The translations under genes were made by a program, and so were the position numbers. Below are positions 25,335 to 35,900 of a stretch of 43,400 nucleotides of DNA, piece by piece. How positions within the stretch are numbered: the stretch's first letter is position 1; each line of letters starts with the position of its first letter. The stretch comes from Candidatus Zhuqueibacterota bacterium (GTDB taxonomy: Bacteria > Zhuqueibacterota > Zhuqueibacteria > Residuimicrobiales > Krinioviventaceae): positions 1 to 43,400 of the forward strand of contig JAFGKD010000045.1 in the NCBI GenBank assembly GCA_016928775.1, read 5' to 3'. The notes below the pieces were generated by a model, which worked only from the letters and a program-made list of their open reading frames with translations, ran no database searches and was not told the origin of the DNA.

Positions 25335-27545
25335 ATGAAAGTCAATAGAGCAGGTCAGGTAGCCGGTATTTTATTGTGCTTGTTCCTGATCCACAGTCAA
25401 GCGGTCGCACAGTTTCAAATAACCAGGAGCGTTTTGGGCAATGGTGGCTCTCCGCAAAAAAATGGCCAATTTCAGCTCAACAGTACCGTCGGGCAAACGC
25501 TCACTGGTCAAACGAGCGAAGCGACCTTTATCAATCATTTGGGATTCTGGGCCGTTAGTGCTCCGGTTCCGGCCGATTCCGATTCCGTCACATGGCTGGC
25601 GTCTATAAACGTCATGGATGCCGGCGCAGGCTCCGGGCAATTGCTGTTCGGACAGGCCGCCACCGCAACAGCCGATCTTGATACCTCGCTGGGAGAGCGT
25701 GAGCTGCCGCCGCCACCCCCTGCAGGTACATTCTTCACCAGATTCAGGCTCCCCGTTGATCCACCCATTTTTTCACAAAAAGATATACGTTCCGATGGCG
25801 AGGAAGCGATATCCTGGCGGTTTGATTTTCAACCATCTTCGGCAGGATATCCCGTCAGGGTGAGCTGGGAGAGCGACGACCTGCCCGCCGGCGACTTTAG
25901 TTTGAGAGATGAAGTGACCGGCTCGATCATCAATGTCGATATGAAACTACAAGAGAGCGCACAAATCGATAATAGCGCCATGAGCTCCCTGATTATCGTG
26001 ATGACAAGATTTAACTGGAAATGTGATCTCCTGGTGAGCGATGCCGGGCAGGAAAGTATCACACTCTCTTTCGGGCAGGCTTTTGGCGCGGACGATGGCC
26101 TGAACAAAGGCCTCGGCGAGGCTGATCTGCCTCCGATGCCACCGAGTGGCGTGATGGACGCTCGTTTTATCCTTCCGGTCACGCCGACAATCGAATCGCC
26201 GGCGGATTTTCGCAGTCAGGACGAAGAAGAAATTCTCTGGAAGTTTATCTTTCGACCGGGTACGAGCGGTTATCCGATGACACTGAGATGGAATAGTGAG
26301 AATTTGCCCGCAAAAAGCTTTACGCTCAAGGATGAAGTGACGAACGGGGATATCGTCAGAGTCAATATGAAAGATCAGGATAGCTATACACTGACGAACA
26401 GCGGCATCTCTTCCCTGCTGATTGAAATGTCGGGTGTAACCTGTGCTCCCGTAGCGGTCATGGAGGGCTGGAATCTGGTGTCGGTGCCGGTGGAATCTGA
26501 AGATCAAAGCGCCAAAACGCTATTCCCGACGGCCACATCTAATGCCTTTCGATTTGATAACGGCTATGTCATCGCACCTGTTCTGACACCCGGTGAGGGA
26601 TACTGGCTCAAGTTTGCCCGGATCGAAACTGTCGAAATCTGCGGTCAGTTGGTAAGCGAGAGACGTGTTCCAGTGGTGGCCGGTTGGAATATCATTGGTC
26701 CGTTTGACACCGATGTGATGACCTCGGAGATCACCAGTGAGCCAGCCGGTATCGTCGAATCCAGTTTTTTTGGCTTTAATGGCGGCTATCAAATCGCAAC
26801 AACATTGCAAGCCGGAAAAGGCTATTGGGTCAAAGTGCGACAAAACGGGACTTTGAACCTCGCATCGCCTGTTCTGCATAAAGGGGATAACCTGGTTCTG
26901 GCTGAAGCAGATGGAGAGATGTTGCGAGAGCTGCCACAACTTTATTTTAAAGACAGTGCCGGTGGACGCGGAACACTCTATCTCACCGCAAAAAAAGAGT
27001 GTCAGTATGAATTACCGCCCCTACCGCCGACAGGAGTTTTTGATATCCGATTCAGCGGTGATACCTATGTGGGCACAGCCGGGGCTGCTGAGATAGTCAT
27101 TCAAGCCAGCTTTCCCGTCACCGTCCGTTGTGAAAATTTGGCCGATCAGCAGATATATCTTCGAGATACTTTGGATGGAACAATATTGAATGAATCTCTG
27201 CTTTCTGGAAAAGAATTCACCATTACAAAACCGATGTCGCGGTTGCTGCTCGGTTCAGAGAGCGCCTCGCCAGCGCTGCCGACGGCCTACGAGCTGGGCC
27301 AGAATTATCCGAATCCGTTTAATCCGGCGACAAAGATCACATTTGCTCTTCCGGAAGCGGGGCATGTCAGGATTTCGGTCTATAATCTTTTGGGCGAAAA
27401 GGTGGTTGATCTTGTCGACGAGCCGCTTGAAGCCGGTTATCACGACATTCAATTTGACTCGGAAGGCTTGTCGTCCGGCGTCTATTTTTACCTGCTGCAA
27501 ACGGATAAATTTAAAGAGATGAAAAAAATGATTCTCATGCGGTAG
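25335..27545 (+). CDS. T9SS-sorted surface protein with three ELPP domains and GWN repeats
   Basis: The 736-residue protein has a signal peptide ending SQAVAQ and AGGAGG before the ATG. After a short N-terminal domain (about 25-75, QLNSTVGQTLTGQ), two full-length copies of a domain of about 130 residues follow (about 85-225 and 225-370), each with ELPPxPPxGxxxxRFxLP, then D(F/I)RS, W, GYP, LPA and DEVT. Two GWN repeats come next (WNLVSVPVESEDQSAKTLFP; WNIIGPFDTDVMTSEITSEP). A third, divergent ELPP domain (about 540-640) precedes the T9SS type A sorting domain (QNYPNPFNPATKITFALPEA to KKMILMR). Export across the outer membrane by T9SS and surface anchoring follow from family knowledge; no enzymatic domain is seen. 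Confidence 0.87.
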   Translation: MKVNRAGQVAGILLCLFLIHSQAVAQFQITRSVLGNGGSPQKNGQFQLNSTVGQTLTGQTSEATFINHLGFWAVSAPVPADSDSVTWLASINVMDAGAGSGQLLFGQAATATADLDTSLGERELPPPPPAGTFFTRFRLPVDPPIFSQKDIRSDGEEAISWRFDFQPSSAGYPVRVSWESDDLPAGDFSLRDEVTGSIINVDMKLQESAQIDNSAMSSLIIVMTRFNWKCDLLVSDAGQESITLSFGQAFGADDGLNKGLGEADLPPMPPSGVMDARFILPVTPTIESPADFRSQDEEEILWKFIFRPGTSGYPMTLRWNSENLPAKSFTLKDEVTNGDIVRVNMKDQDSYTLTNSGISSLLIEMSGVTCAPVAVMEGWNLVSVPVESEDQSAKTLFPTATSNAFRFDNGYVIAPVLTPGEGYWLKFARIETVEICGQLVSERRVPVVAGWNIIGPFDTDVMTSEITSEPAGIVESSFFGFNGGYQIATTLQAGKGYWVKVRQNGTLNLASPVLHKGDNLVLAEADGEMLRELPQLYFKDSAGGRGTLYLTAKKECQYELPPLPPTGVFDIRFSGDTYVGTAGAAEIVIQASFPVTVRCENLADQQIYLRDTLDGTILNESLLSGKEFTITKPMSRLLLGSESASPALPTAYELGQNYPNPFNPATKITFALPEAGHVRISVYNLLGEKVVDLVDEPLEAGYHDIQFDSEGLSSGVYFYLLQTDKFKEMKKMILMR

Positions 27546-27556
27546 AGGAGGAGACT

Positions 27557-30028
27557 ATGTTTTTTCGTTTATCTTTTTCTGTTTCAAGATGCCGTTTATG
27601 CTTTTTCCGAATGGTCTCTTGTCTGCGACTGGTTTGCAATGTTCAAAAAAAAGCCGTTCGGATGCTTCTTCTGCTCCTTTTTGTTGATGCAGCGGTCCTG
27701 TCTCTTGTTTCCGGACAATCGAATCAAGTGGAAAATGGCCGCGTCTGGGCCGGCACCAATAATGCCGGCGTATGGCTTTATCAGAATAATTCCTGGCGTC
27801 AAAGCAGCAATGGAATTGGCAATGCTAATGTAAAGAGTATCCAGATAAATCCATTTAATTATGATATCTTGTTGGCTGTCACATCTGACGCTGTTTATAA
27901 AACAACTGATGGGGGACAAAACTGGATTCCTGTGGTCATGCCGGTTCAACAAAATGGCTGGAATAAAATATTCTGGGACCGCGCACGTGAAGGAGATGTC
28001 ATTATCTCTGGCCCCGAGTTGGGTGAAGTATATGAAACCGATCCGCTATTTGCCATGTCTCATGACGGCGGCGATAGCTGGCACGCTTTGGAACTGGACC
28101 TGGATAAAGTTGGCCAAGCTTTTCCAGGCGATGTATGGGGGTTCAATGGCGTGTGGTATCTCATCGGAAATAGCGGTCTCAATTTATATTTTTGGCCATG
28201 CACCAGGACTGTCATGTGGCGCAGCATGAATGCCGGCGCTTTTTGGGAAAAGGTTTGTAGTTGGCCGGGCAATAAATGGTATACCGCTCGTCACGTCACC
28301 GGTTTGTGGAGTGATCCGACACATTTGTTCGGCACCTTTGATCACCTCTATGCCAACTCAATCGTTGAAAGTTTTGATGCCGGTTCAACCTGGATTGACG
28401 GTGATTTATACCTCAGCATACAGCGGCAAATTCTCGCTGATCCTGTGAGAGACAATACATTATGGTTGGTTGCTCAAAATAGATTATATGTTTCCTCAAC
28501 GGGCGCCAGTGGTTTTCAATTGTCTCTTGATTTGGGCAAGAACCTGTTTACCGCTGCTGTTGATGGTCATGTTGGTGTTGTTTATGGTGCAGGGGATGAT
28601 CATCGAATGGCTTTTTCAGTTGATGCGGGACAAACCTGGGTAAATGCCTATATCCCCGAGGAAGAACCAATCACAAAAGACACGGATATTATCAGTCTGG
28701 CCGTTGAGCAACCGCCTCTCTCACTTGATCTTGTCATCAGTGACATTCTCCCGGCGGATACCGAATATGTGCATTGCAGTACGCTGAGAGAGATCGAATA
28801 CGACATTTATGTGACAGATGGCATCGGAAATCCTGTCAGCGGTGCGACCCTGGCCGGTTATGATGCTGTACAATCAAATTATTTTGAACTGATTGAAAAA
28901 ACAGACGAGGAGGGTCACGTTGTTTATGCAACCATGCCACCGTTGTACATGCTACCCAACACCTATGCGATAACATTTACCGCCTCCAAAGCGGGCTATA
29001 ATGAGAGTCAAACGGAGATGCGTTACGTTATGATGGTGCCCACAATCCCGGAACCCAACAATGTGGGGAATAACGGGGAGCATGTTAATTTGTGGCGCGA
29101 TCTCCAGGCACAATATGCGCATGCGCTATTGTGTCCGGACTATTACCCGCCCGGCGAGGGTCAAAAAATTGCCATCATTGACTGGGATTTATGGGGCGTA
29201 TCCAGCGACGGGCAGGTGGCTCACGGTTCGTGGACAGCGCAGCTTGCAGCCGGACCATTGGCACAATCCATGCCCGGCTATGGCATTGGTGACTTGCCAG
29301 GTATAGCAGCAGGTGCTTCTCTGTTTACACTGTCTCCTCTGGACCGATATCGGTGGAGTGAAGACTTTCATAAACTAAATTGTCTGCTCCTTAATTGGGC
29401 ATGCGGAGAAATGGGGGATGCCATTGTCAATGCCTTTAAGGATATTGTAAAAAAGATCGGGCCGGGCGGCGTCATCGGCCTGCCGCTCATGGCGTGGGTA
29501 TCAGTAAAAATCCCCATGCCCGATCCACTTGTTGATTTGGATGCGATTCGCATCTATCTGACCAAAGGTGATGCCCTCTGGCTTTTGCGAGAGATCAAAG
29601 ATTATATCAAAAATGAAAATGGTGTTGTCGTTCTCCCTTCCAATATTTTTGCGTCCGAGGTGGCAAACAACAAAGACGTCAAACAAAAGTTGCAGGAGAG
29701 TGGTGCACTTGTGGCGCACGCGGTCAAGCGAGGGGCACATCCTCGAGATGAATGCGACGCATCAAATATATATTGTGCCACCAGCAGAGCCGAGATCAAT
29801 ATCGCCGTTCCAACAACGAACAATAACAATTCCGTGGCCGTGCCCGCTGTTGCCGCCACAGCAGTTCTCATGCGGAATGCAAATAGAGATCTCAGCAACG
29901 ATGATATTTTAACCCTAATCACCAATGAGACTGGTGTTTTTGAAACTGTCCAAATAAACGGTTCAAATCAATATGTTGGTATTCTTGATGCCTACAAAGC
30001 TGTGAAAGCAGCGAAAGATTATAAATAG
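27557..30028 (+). CDS. Asp-box beta-propeller fused to a divergent subtilisin-like (S8) domain
   Basis: This is an 823-residue protein; GGAGGAG lies five bases before the ATG, giving an unusually long positively charged N-region before the hydrophobic signal (about 36-53). Residues about 60-370 carry Asp-box motifs (YKTTDGGQNW, SHDGGDSW, ESFDAGSTW, SVDAGQTW), typical of sialidase/sortilin-like propellers. An Ig-like domain follows (about 385-500). The C-terminal part (about 530-823) matches subtilase order: KIAIIDWD (Asp542), AHGSWTAQLAAG (His556), GIAAGASLFTL, GVVVLPSN (Asn696) and NNNNSVAVPAVAATAVLM (Ser759). The Asp-His spacing of 14 residues is short and GTS reads NNS, so activity is uncertain. 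No T9SS tail is present, unlike the neighbours. Start is 11 bases after the previous stop. Confidence 0.78.
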   Translation: MFFRLSFSVSRCRLCFFRMVSCLRLVCNVQKKAVRMLLLLLFVDAAVLSLVSGQSNQVENGRVWAGTNNAGVWLYQNNSWRQSSNGIGNANVKSIQINPFNYDILLAVTSDAVYKTTDGGQNWIPVVMPVQQNGWNKIFWDRAREGDVIISGPELGEVYETDPLFAMSHDGGDSWHALELDLDKVGQAFPGDVWGFNGVWYLIGNSGLNLYFWPCTRTVMWRSMNAGAFWEKVCSWPGNKWYTARHVTGLWSDPTHLFGTFDHLYANSIVESFDAGSTWIDGDLYLSIQRQILADPVRDNTLWLVAQNRLYVSSTGASGFQLSLDLGKNLFTAAVDGHVGVVYGAGDDHRMAFSVDAGQTWVNAYIPEEEPITKDTDIISLAVEQPPLSLDLVISDILPADTEYVHCSTLREIEYDIYVTDGIGNPVSGATLAGYDAVQSNYFELIEKTDEEGHVVYATMPPLYMLPNTYAITFTASKAGYNESQTEMRYVMMVPTIPEPNNVGNNGEHVNLWRDLQAQYAHALLCPDYYPPGEGQKIAIIDWDLWGVSSDGQVAHGSWTAQLAAGPLAQSMPGYGIGDLPGIAAGASLFTLSPLDRYRWSEDFHKLNCLLLNWACGEMGDAIVNAFKDIVKKIGPGGVIGLPLMAWVSVKIPMPDPLVDLDAIRIYLTKGDALWLLREIKDYIKNENGVVVLPSNIFASEVANNKDVKQKLQESGALVAHAVKRGAHPRDECDASNIYCATSRAEINIAVPTTNNNNSVAVPAVAATAVLMRNANRDLSNDDILTLITNETGVFETVQINGSNQYVGILDAYKAVKAAKDYK

Positions 30029-30075
30029 TTTCATTTCACTCGGTCACAGGGAGTGCAAACAAGGGAGAGATGATC

Positions 30076-32640
30076 ATGTATTACAAAAGGATAAATATTT
30101 TCGGTGCGAAACTCATCCATTACGCTGTGGATTCGTCGGTATTTGCCCGTTCGATATTCTGCCTGCTTGTATGCTGGTTGCTGATTGATAGTACATTTTT
30201 AGCGGCTCAAACAACCTGGATAAAACATCAAGATCCGGTTCTCGATGTTGGCTCAGCCGCCAGTTGGGACGAGTTGGCCGTTTCAGTGAATTCCGTCGTA
30301 TTTGACGGGACAACATATCACATGTGGTACAGCGGTTTTGATGCCGCTCACGGTCGCATCGGCTATGCTACTTCATTGGATGGCGTGCTATGGGAAAAGC
30401 ATCCGAATAACCCGGTTATTGATGTGGGTTATGCTGGCGAGTGGGATGAATTGTGGACTGTCGGCGCTTCTGTGATTTATCAAGATCAACGGTTCAAAAT
30501 GTGGTACACGGGCGCTGATTCCAGCACCTGCCGAATAGGCTACGCAGAGTCGGTCGATGGCGTGGTTTGGGAAAAATCGCCGTTGAATCCCGTGCTGGAT
30601 GTGGGCGATTCAACCGATTTTGATGCCCAGTCCGTGGCATGGCCGACGGTCATTTACAGCGACAATGAATACAAACTGATTTATCATGGAAAAAACCGTG
30701 GTCTGGAGCAACTTGGCTTTGCCGTATCTGATGATGGCCTCACCTGGACAAAATCAGCCTTTAATCCGGTTTTGATAGTGCGCAAAGGTGATGTCTGGCA
30801 GGATATTAATCTCACACCACGCCCGCTTTTGTATGATGGACAAAATTATAGATTGTTTTATCGTGATTATGATGATGAAGGTCTTTTGAGCGTAAAATAT
30901 GCCTCATCAAAAGATTGCCTCCATTGGACAAAGTACAACGGCGCGCCTTTGATAACAAGTGGTGCCCAAAATTACTGGGACGCCTACATCATCGCGACAC
31001 CGGTCATTCTATTCGATGGGATTATGTACAGGATGTGGTATAATGGCTATGATGGCACAACAGAAACGGTTGGATATGCCACAGCACTTGACTCTGCAGC
31101 CGTTTGGCAAAACCATCTTGTGTGCGCATCCTCTGGCACCAATACCGCGGTCCTCACATTTGGCCAGGCGCTCTCGGCAACGGATGATATTGATCTTTTT
31201 CTGGGAGAGATTGAGCTCCCGCCAGTCCCGCCGCCAGGTGTTTTTGATGCACGATTTCAATTGCCCGGCACACCTTCTCTGTTTTCGACAAAGGATTATA
31301 GAAGCGATGTGTCGGATTCGACACGCTGGTTATTGAAAATCCAGGCCGAACCGGCAGATTTTCCCATAAGCATATCCTGGGATTCATTGGCATTTCCTGA
31401 GGGAGATTTCTATTTTTCGGATGCTATCGACGGCACAATCATTCATGTGGATATGAAGTCGCAGAGTAGCGTTCTCCTGACAGAGGAATACTGCACCATG
31501 CACACATTTAAAATACAAAAGATGGATGTTCGCTCCGTATCGGTCAAATGGAGTACGGGGTGGAACCTGGTTTCTGTACCGGTTCGTACAGAATTTAAGA
31601 CCACCCATGCTCTATTCCCCGATGCACTTTCCGAAGCCTATTACCATGACGATGGGTATCAGGTTGCCGATGAACTCGAGCCGGGCCTCGGGTATTGGCT
31701 AAAGTTTGGAGCGGCGGACAAGATCGATATGTCTGGGCTCAAAGTCAAAGAGCGGAACATCACCGTTCAGAGGGGCTGGAATATCATCGGTCCATTTGAA
31801 ACTGATGTGCATGTATCCGAAATAACTTCAATGCCGGTCGGGATTGTTCAATCGCCATTCTTTGGATTTGTCAGCGGCTATAGAATAGATACATTGCTTC
31901 AGTCAGGATCGGGGTATTGGCTTAAAGCCAGTCAGGATGGTATGCTTCACCTGCCGGAGCATAGAGGGTTCGATAAAAAATCTGTTGCTCTGAATATAAA
32001 CCATTTCTTGCAGAATATGGTGCGACTTTATATCGAGGACAACAACAACAAGCAGGCGATTCTTTATTTATCGCGGCACGAACTTGAACATGATTATGAT
32101 TTACCGCCTGTACCACCTCAAGGCGTTTTTGATGTCCGATTCGAAAAAAACCGTTATGTCGAATCATTGCAAGAACCAGAGTTGCAAATCAGTCTGCAAG
32201 CGGCTGAATTTCCAATAACCCTGCGGACGGAACGGCTGCATGATCATAAATTACTCATTCAAAACAAGCTCAATGCTGAATCATTCAGCAAAGAATTATC
32301 GGATCATCAGCCAGTTATTTTAGGCGAGCCGGTAAATCGATTGGCTCTGAAAGTTTTGGGAACGACACTCCTGCCGTCGAATTATGAATTACAACAAAAC
32401 TTTCCAAATCCCTTCAATCCAACGACAACGATTCGATATGCCGTGCCGGAGGAGACAGATGTCAAAATTACACTTTATAATGCACTTGGCGGGATGGTCA
32501 CGACTTTGGTGGACCGGCGTATGCCGGCAGGATACCACAGTGTCGAATGGAATGCGAGTTCTTTTTCTTCAGGACTCTATTTCTATACTTTGGAGACAGC
32601 ACAGTTTAAAGATATAAAAAAGATGATCGTGTTGAAATAG
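30076..32640 (+). CDS. T9SS-sorted protein with five-bladed glycosidase-like propeller plus shared cassette
   Basis: About 854 residues. I use the ATG at 30076, spaced about eight bases from AAGGGAG; an ATG six bases earlier is also possible. A signal peptide ends near FLAAQ. Residues about 45-355 contain five blades with the pattern VxxxGTTYHMWYSGFD, IGYATSLDGVLWEKHPNNPV, as in GH43/GH32/GH117-like propellers and related predicted glycan-binding or glycosidase proteins; catalytic acids are not clear. Then follows the cassette shared with neighbours: ELPP domain (ELPPVPPPGVFDARFQLP), two GWN repeats (WNLVSVPVRTEFKTTHALFP and WNIIGPFETDVHVSEITSMP), a second ELPP domain (DLPPVPPQGVFDVRF) and the sorting domain (QNFPNPFNPTTTIRYAVPEE to KKMIVLK). 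Confidence 0.85.
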   Translation: MYYKRINIFGAKLIHYAVDSSVFARSIFCLLVCWLLIDSTFLAAQTTWIKHQDPVLDVGSAASWDELAVSVNSVVFDGTTYHMWYSGFDAAHGRIGYATSLDGVLWEKHPNNPVIDVGYAGEWDELWTVGASVIYQDQRFKMWYTGADSSTCRIGYAESVDGVVWEKSPLNPVLDVGDSTDFDAQSVAWPTVIYSDNEYKLIYHGKNRGLEQLGFAVSDDGLTWTKSAFNPVLIVRKGDVWQDINLTPRPLLYDGQNYRLFYRDYDDEGLLSVKYASSKDCLHWTKYNGAPLITSGAQNYWDAYIIATPVILFDGIMYRMWYNGYDGTTETVGYATALDSAAVWQNHLVCASSGTNTAVLTFGQALSATDDIDLFLGEIELPPVPPPGVFDARFQLPGTPSLFSTKDYRSDVSDSTRWLLKIQAEPADFPISISWDSLAFPEGDFYFSDAIDGTIIHVDMKSQSSVLLTEEYCTMHTFKIQKMDVRSVSVKWSTGWNLVSVPVRTEFKTTHALFPDALSEAYYHDDGYQVADELEPGLGYWLKFGAADKIDMSGLKVKERNITVQRGWNIIGPFETDVHVSEITSMPVGIVQSPFFGFVSGYRIDTLLQSGSGYWLKASQDGMLHLPEHRGFDKKSVALNINHFLQNMVRLYIEDNNNKQAILYLSRHELEHDYDLPPVPPQGVFDVRFEKNRYVESLQEPELQISLQAAEFPITLRTERLHDHKLLIQNKLNAESFSKELSDHQPVILGEPVNRLALKVLGTTLLPSNYELQQNFPNPFNPTTTIRYAVPEETDVKITLYNALGGMVTTLVDRRMPAGYHSVEWNASSFSSGLYFYTLETAQFKDIKKMIVLK

Positions 32641-32905
32641 TCCGATGGATGAGTGGTTCTGATTTAATTCTTTACAAGCAGCCTATGATTCTATATATTA
32701 AAAAAGACCAGTATAAAAAAGGTGGCATGGATTGAATATTTGAGCCGAAGATATAACTTTGGCATAGAACTGCCGGATATTTTGACGGTTCACCCGATAC
32801 CGTTATCAAGCTGTGTGGCACCAACGGTTTTCATAACGTATGTGAGAAAGATAAATGTTTCATTAACTTGAATCAATGTTTAAAAAACAAAAGGAGGCTC
32901 AGGTC

Positions 32906-35900
32906 ATGAAAAGATTACACTTTGTCCCGCTCATCACCCTCGTTTGTATGCTTGGGGGTGTGATTGATAATTTTCCGGCACATAAAAAAGCTCTGGCTCA
33001 AGAGACCAACGAGGTAATGGCGTCAAACACTGCTGCGCTTGTCCTGGTGGATAATCGCCTTTACACCCTGCTCAAAAGCGAGATTGATTTGTACATCGAA
33101 CTTGCGGAGCAGAGAAGGGGATTTAACATTTTTGTCGATTCAGACAAAAATCTGGACGATTACAGTTACATTGACATTCGCAGTTTAATTAAAAGCTACT
33201 ACTACTCTTACCCTGAATTGGAGGGCGTTCTTTTTATTGGCAATATAAAGCTGCCATCGTTTTATAAATGTCGCGCTGATGAATTATCCATAAAATTATT
33301 CGCCGCCTACTATGAAGATCTGCACATGAATGTATCGAGGCATTATGGGCCCGGTGCTGTGGACCCATATTGCGATGGCAATAACTCGCCGTATTGCCAG
33401 GTTGTCCTTCCGGGTGGCTATTCGGTGCCAGAGCATGATTATGATGACATTGTCATTGAAGGCCCTCCCGATCTCAGTGGCAAAAAGTTCGTGCATAGTA
33501 TTAAGAGCACGTCCGGCATCATGCCGGAGCCTGACATTTGGACATGCTATATGCCTGTGGGGAATTCAAATACATCTTCCTATAATGACTTTGCAAACCA
33601 GCTGCGGCCTTTTCTCACTAAAGTCATCAGTTTTTACCAGGGCAGCTACAAGCCCAATAAAAAAATGTATATGGTGTCCAACGACCTGGGTGAGTTTAAT
33701 TTTTGGGAATTGTATGACGATGTCTCCAATGTTGATTTCTATTCAATGAATCCGAGTCAAGACACGACATGCATCTGTAGTGGCAGGACACCGGAACAGT
33801 GCTACACCAGAGTCCCTTTAGAAAACTATGCTTCTTACGATGCTTTTTTGAATGATTACAATTCTCGATTCTGGATGGGAGAAGATTGGCAGACGCCGGA
33901 CATTTATACACAGCACATGACGGATAATAACTATGAATTTGTTGTGGTCAACGTTCATAGTAATGATTCCACATCGATTATAGAATATCAAGATGCCAAT
34001 GTGCTGCAACACGGCGGCATGATTATGATGGGACTTGGCTGTTCGGTTGCGGGCTTTAAGCAACCTCAATCACCGTCAAATGTGGAATCTGTATGGCCGG
34101 CGAAAAATATTCTTGTCAATTATCTCACTGGTGACTCGCATTTTTTAGCCGCTTTGGGCGATCCCTTTAACAGATGCCACTATCCCTATTTTGAAAAAAT
34201 GATTTACTATATGAAAAAGGAAAATGACTATTTAGGCAAAGCGCATTACAAGCGTATGCAGCATCTCTACGCCAACGCTTCAGGTACGCTCGCCCTAAAA
34301 GACGAAGTGCAAGAAATGCTCCTGGGTGATCCTTTCCTGGATGTCGTACAAGATTCTCCACCCATACATGCGGACAGGTCTCCTTACCCATTGCACATGC
34401 CATTTTCGCCCGGCACAACCTGGCAGGTTGGCGGCGTCGGCAATTTTTATGGCGAGGGCGGACACACGGATACCAACAATGATTATTACGCCACGGACTG
34501 GAACCGTGTTGGCGGCGAAGGTCTGAATCAAACAGTTTTTCCGGTGGCGCCTGGCAAGGTCGTTGAAACGGGTAGTGATCAGTTTTACGGCCAGTACATC
34601 GACATTGTCCACAGTTTTGAAGAACAGCCCCGATATGGCGTCATAAAAACGCGCTATGCGCACTTGAACGGGATCAACGTTGCAACAGGGGACATTGTTT
34701 ATATCAATACGCCGATCGGCAAAGTTGGTAATACCGGCAATTCGACCGGACCGCATTTGCATCTCTCTTTTCGAATATTTAACGGCACAAATTTTATCTC
34801 TTTGTCCAATGCAGATCTCTCGCGCACGCCGTGTCCCATGGTCGCATACTCGAACGGCACGTATCAATTGTGGGAGTTTAAGGATGGTGAATCTCGAACC
34901 GCTGCGGCCAAACAATTTTTTAGCGATGTGCCGAACGGCTTTTGGGCCAAACCGTGGGTTGATGCCGTTCATGCCTGGGGCGTAATGGAAGCCTATCCGC
35001 CGGAGCAAAAAAGCCTTTTTAATCCTGATGTACCGGTGACGCGCGCCTATATCGCACAATTCTGGGTGAAAGCGTATCACGGTCCCGACTATACACCGCC
35101 ACGTGCCACGGGCACAATTTTTAATGATGTTCCGGCTGACTATTGGGCCGCGCCATGGATAGAGCAGCTCTATCGTGATGGATTCACCAAAGGCTGTTCA
35201 GAAGATCCGCCTTTGTATTGTCCGGAAGATGATGTCAAACGCGCTGAGGTAGCGGTGTTCATTTTACGCGCACTGCACGGCAGCGACTATTATCCGCCCG
35301 AACCCACCGGTCATGTGTTCGACGATGCACCGTACGACTATTGGGGCACCAAATGGGTGGAACAATTGGCGAAAGAAGGCATCACATCCGGATGTTCCCT
35401 CAATCCGCCGCTTTTCTGTCCGGAGAATCCGGTGACGCGCGCGGAAATGTCGGTTTTTCTGCTACGAGCGTTCGGCATCTACCCGCCGGTCATTGGTGGA
35501 CATGGTGGTGCGCCGGAGGAACCGCGCACCTGGGAAGCGCAACTGGTCGTCAAGGATGCCGGCAACGGCCAGGGAACACTGGTGTTCGGCAAGTCTGTTA
35601 CAGCGACCGAAGCTCTGGATGCGGCATTCAATGAGAGCGAATTGCCGCCATTGCCCCCGTCCGGCAGCTTTGATGCCCGGTTTGAGTTGCCGAGCATGTC
35701 GGGCGTCGGCACTTTGCGAGATTTTCGCCCAACCCAACAAAATGAAACCACCTGGAAGATTAAATTTCAACCCGGTCTGGATGGGTACCCCATAACCCTC
35801 TCCTGGACAAAAGCTGAATTACCGTCAGGAGTCTTTATTTTGAAAGACGAGATCACCGGAAGCATCATCTCTGTTGATATGAAGACGCAGGAGACATTGA

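Noticed and set aside
30076..32640. Assignment of a specific glycosidase activity to the five-bladed propeller protein
   Set aside because: Blade motifs are clear but I could not identify the catalytic acids of GH43, GH32 or GH117, so only a fold-level call is made.
34295..35080. 261-codon minus-strand frame inside the giant protease-like gene
   Set aside because: Translation shows no domain, and the plus strand encodes M23 and SLH motifs across this stretch.
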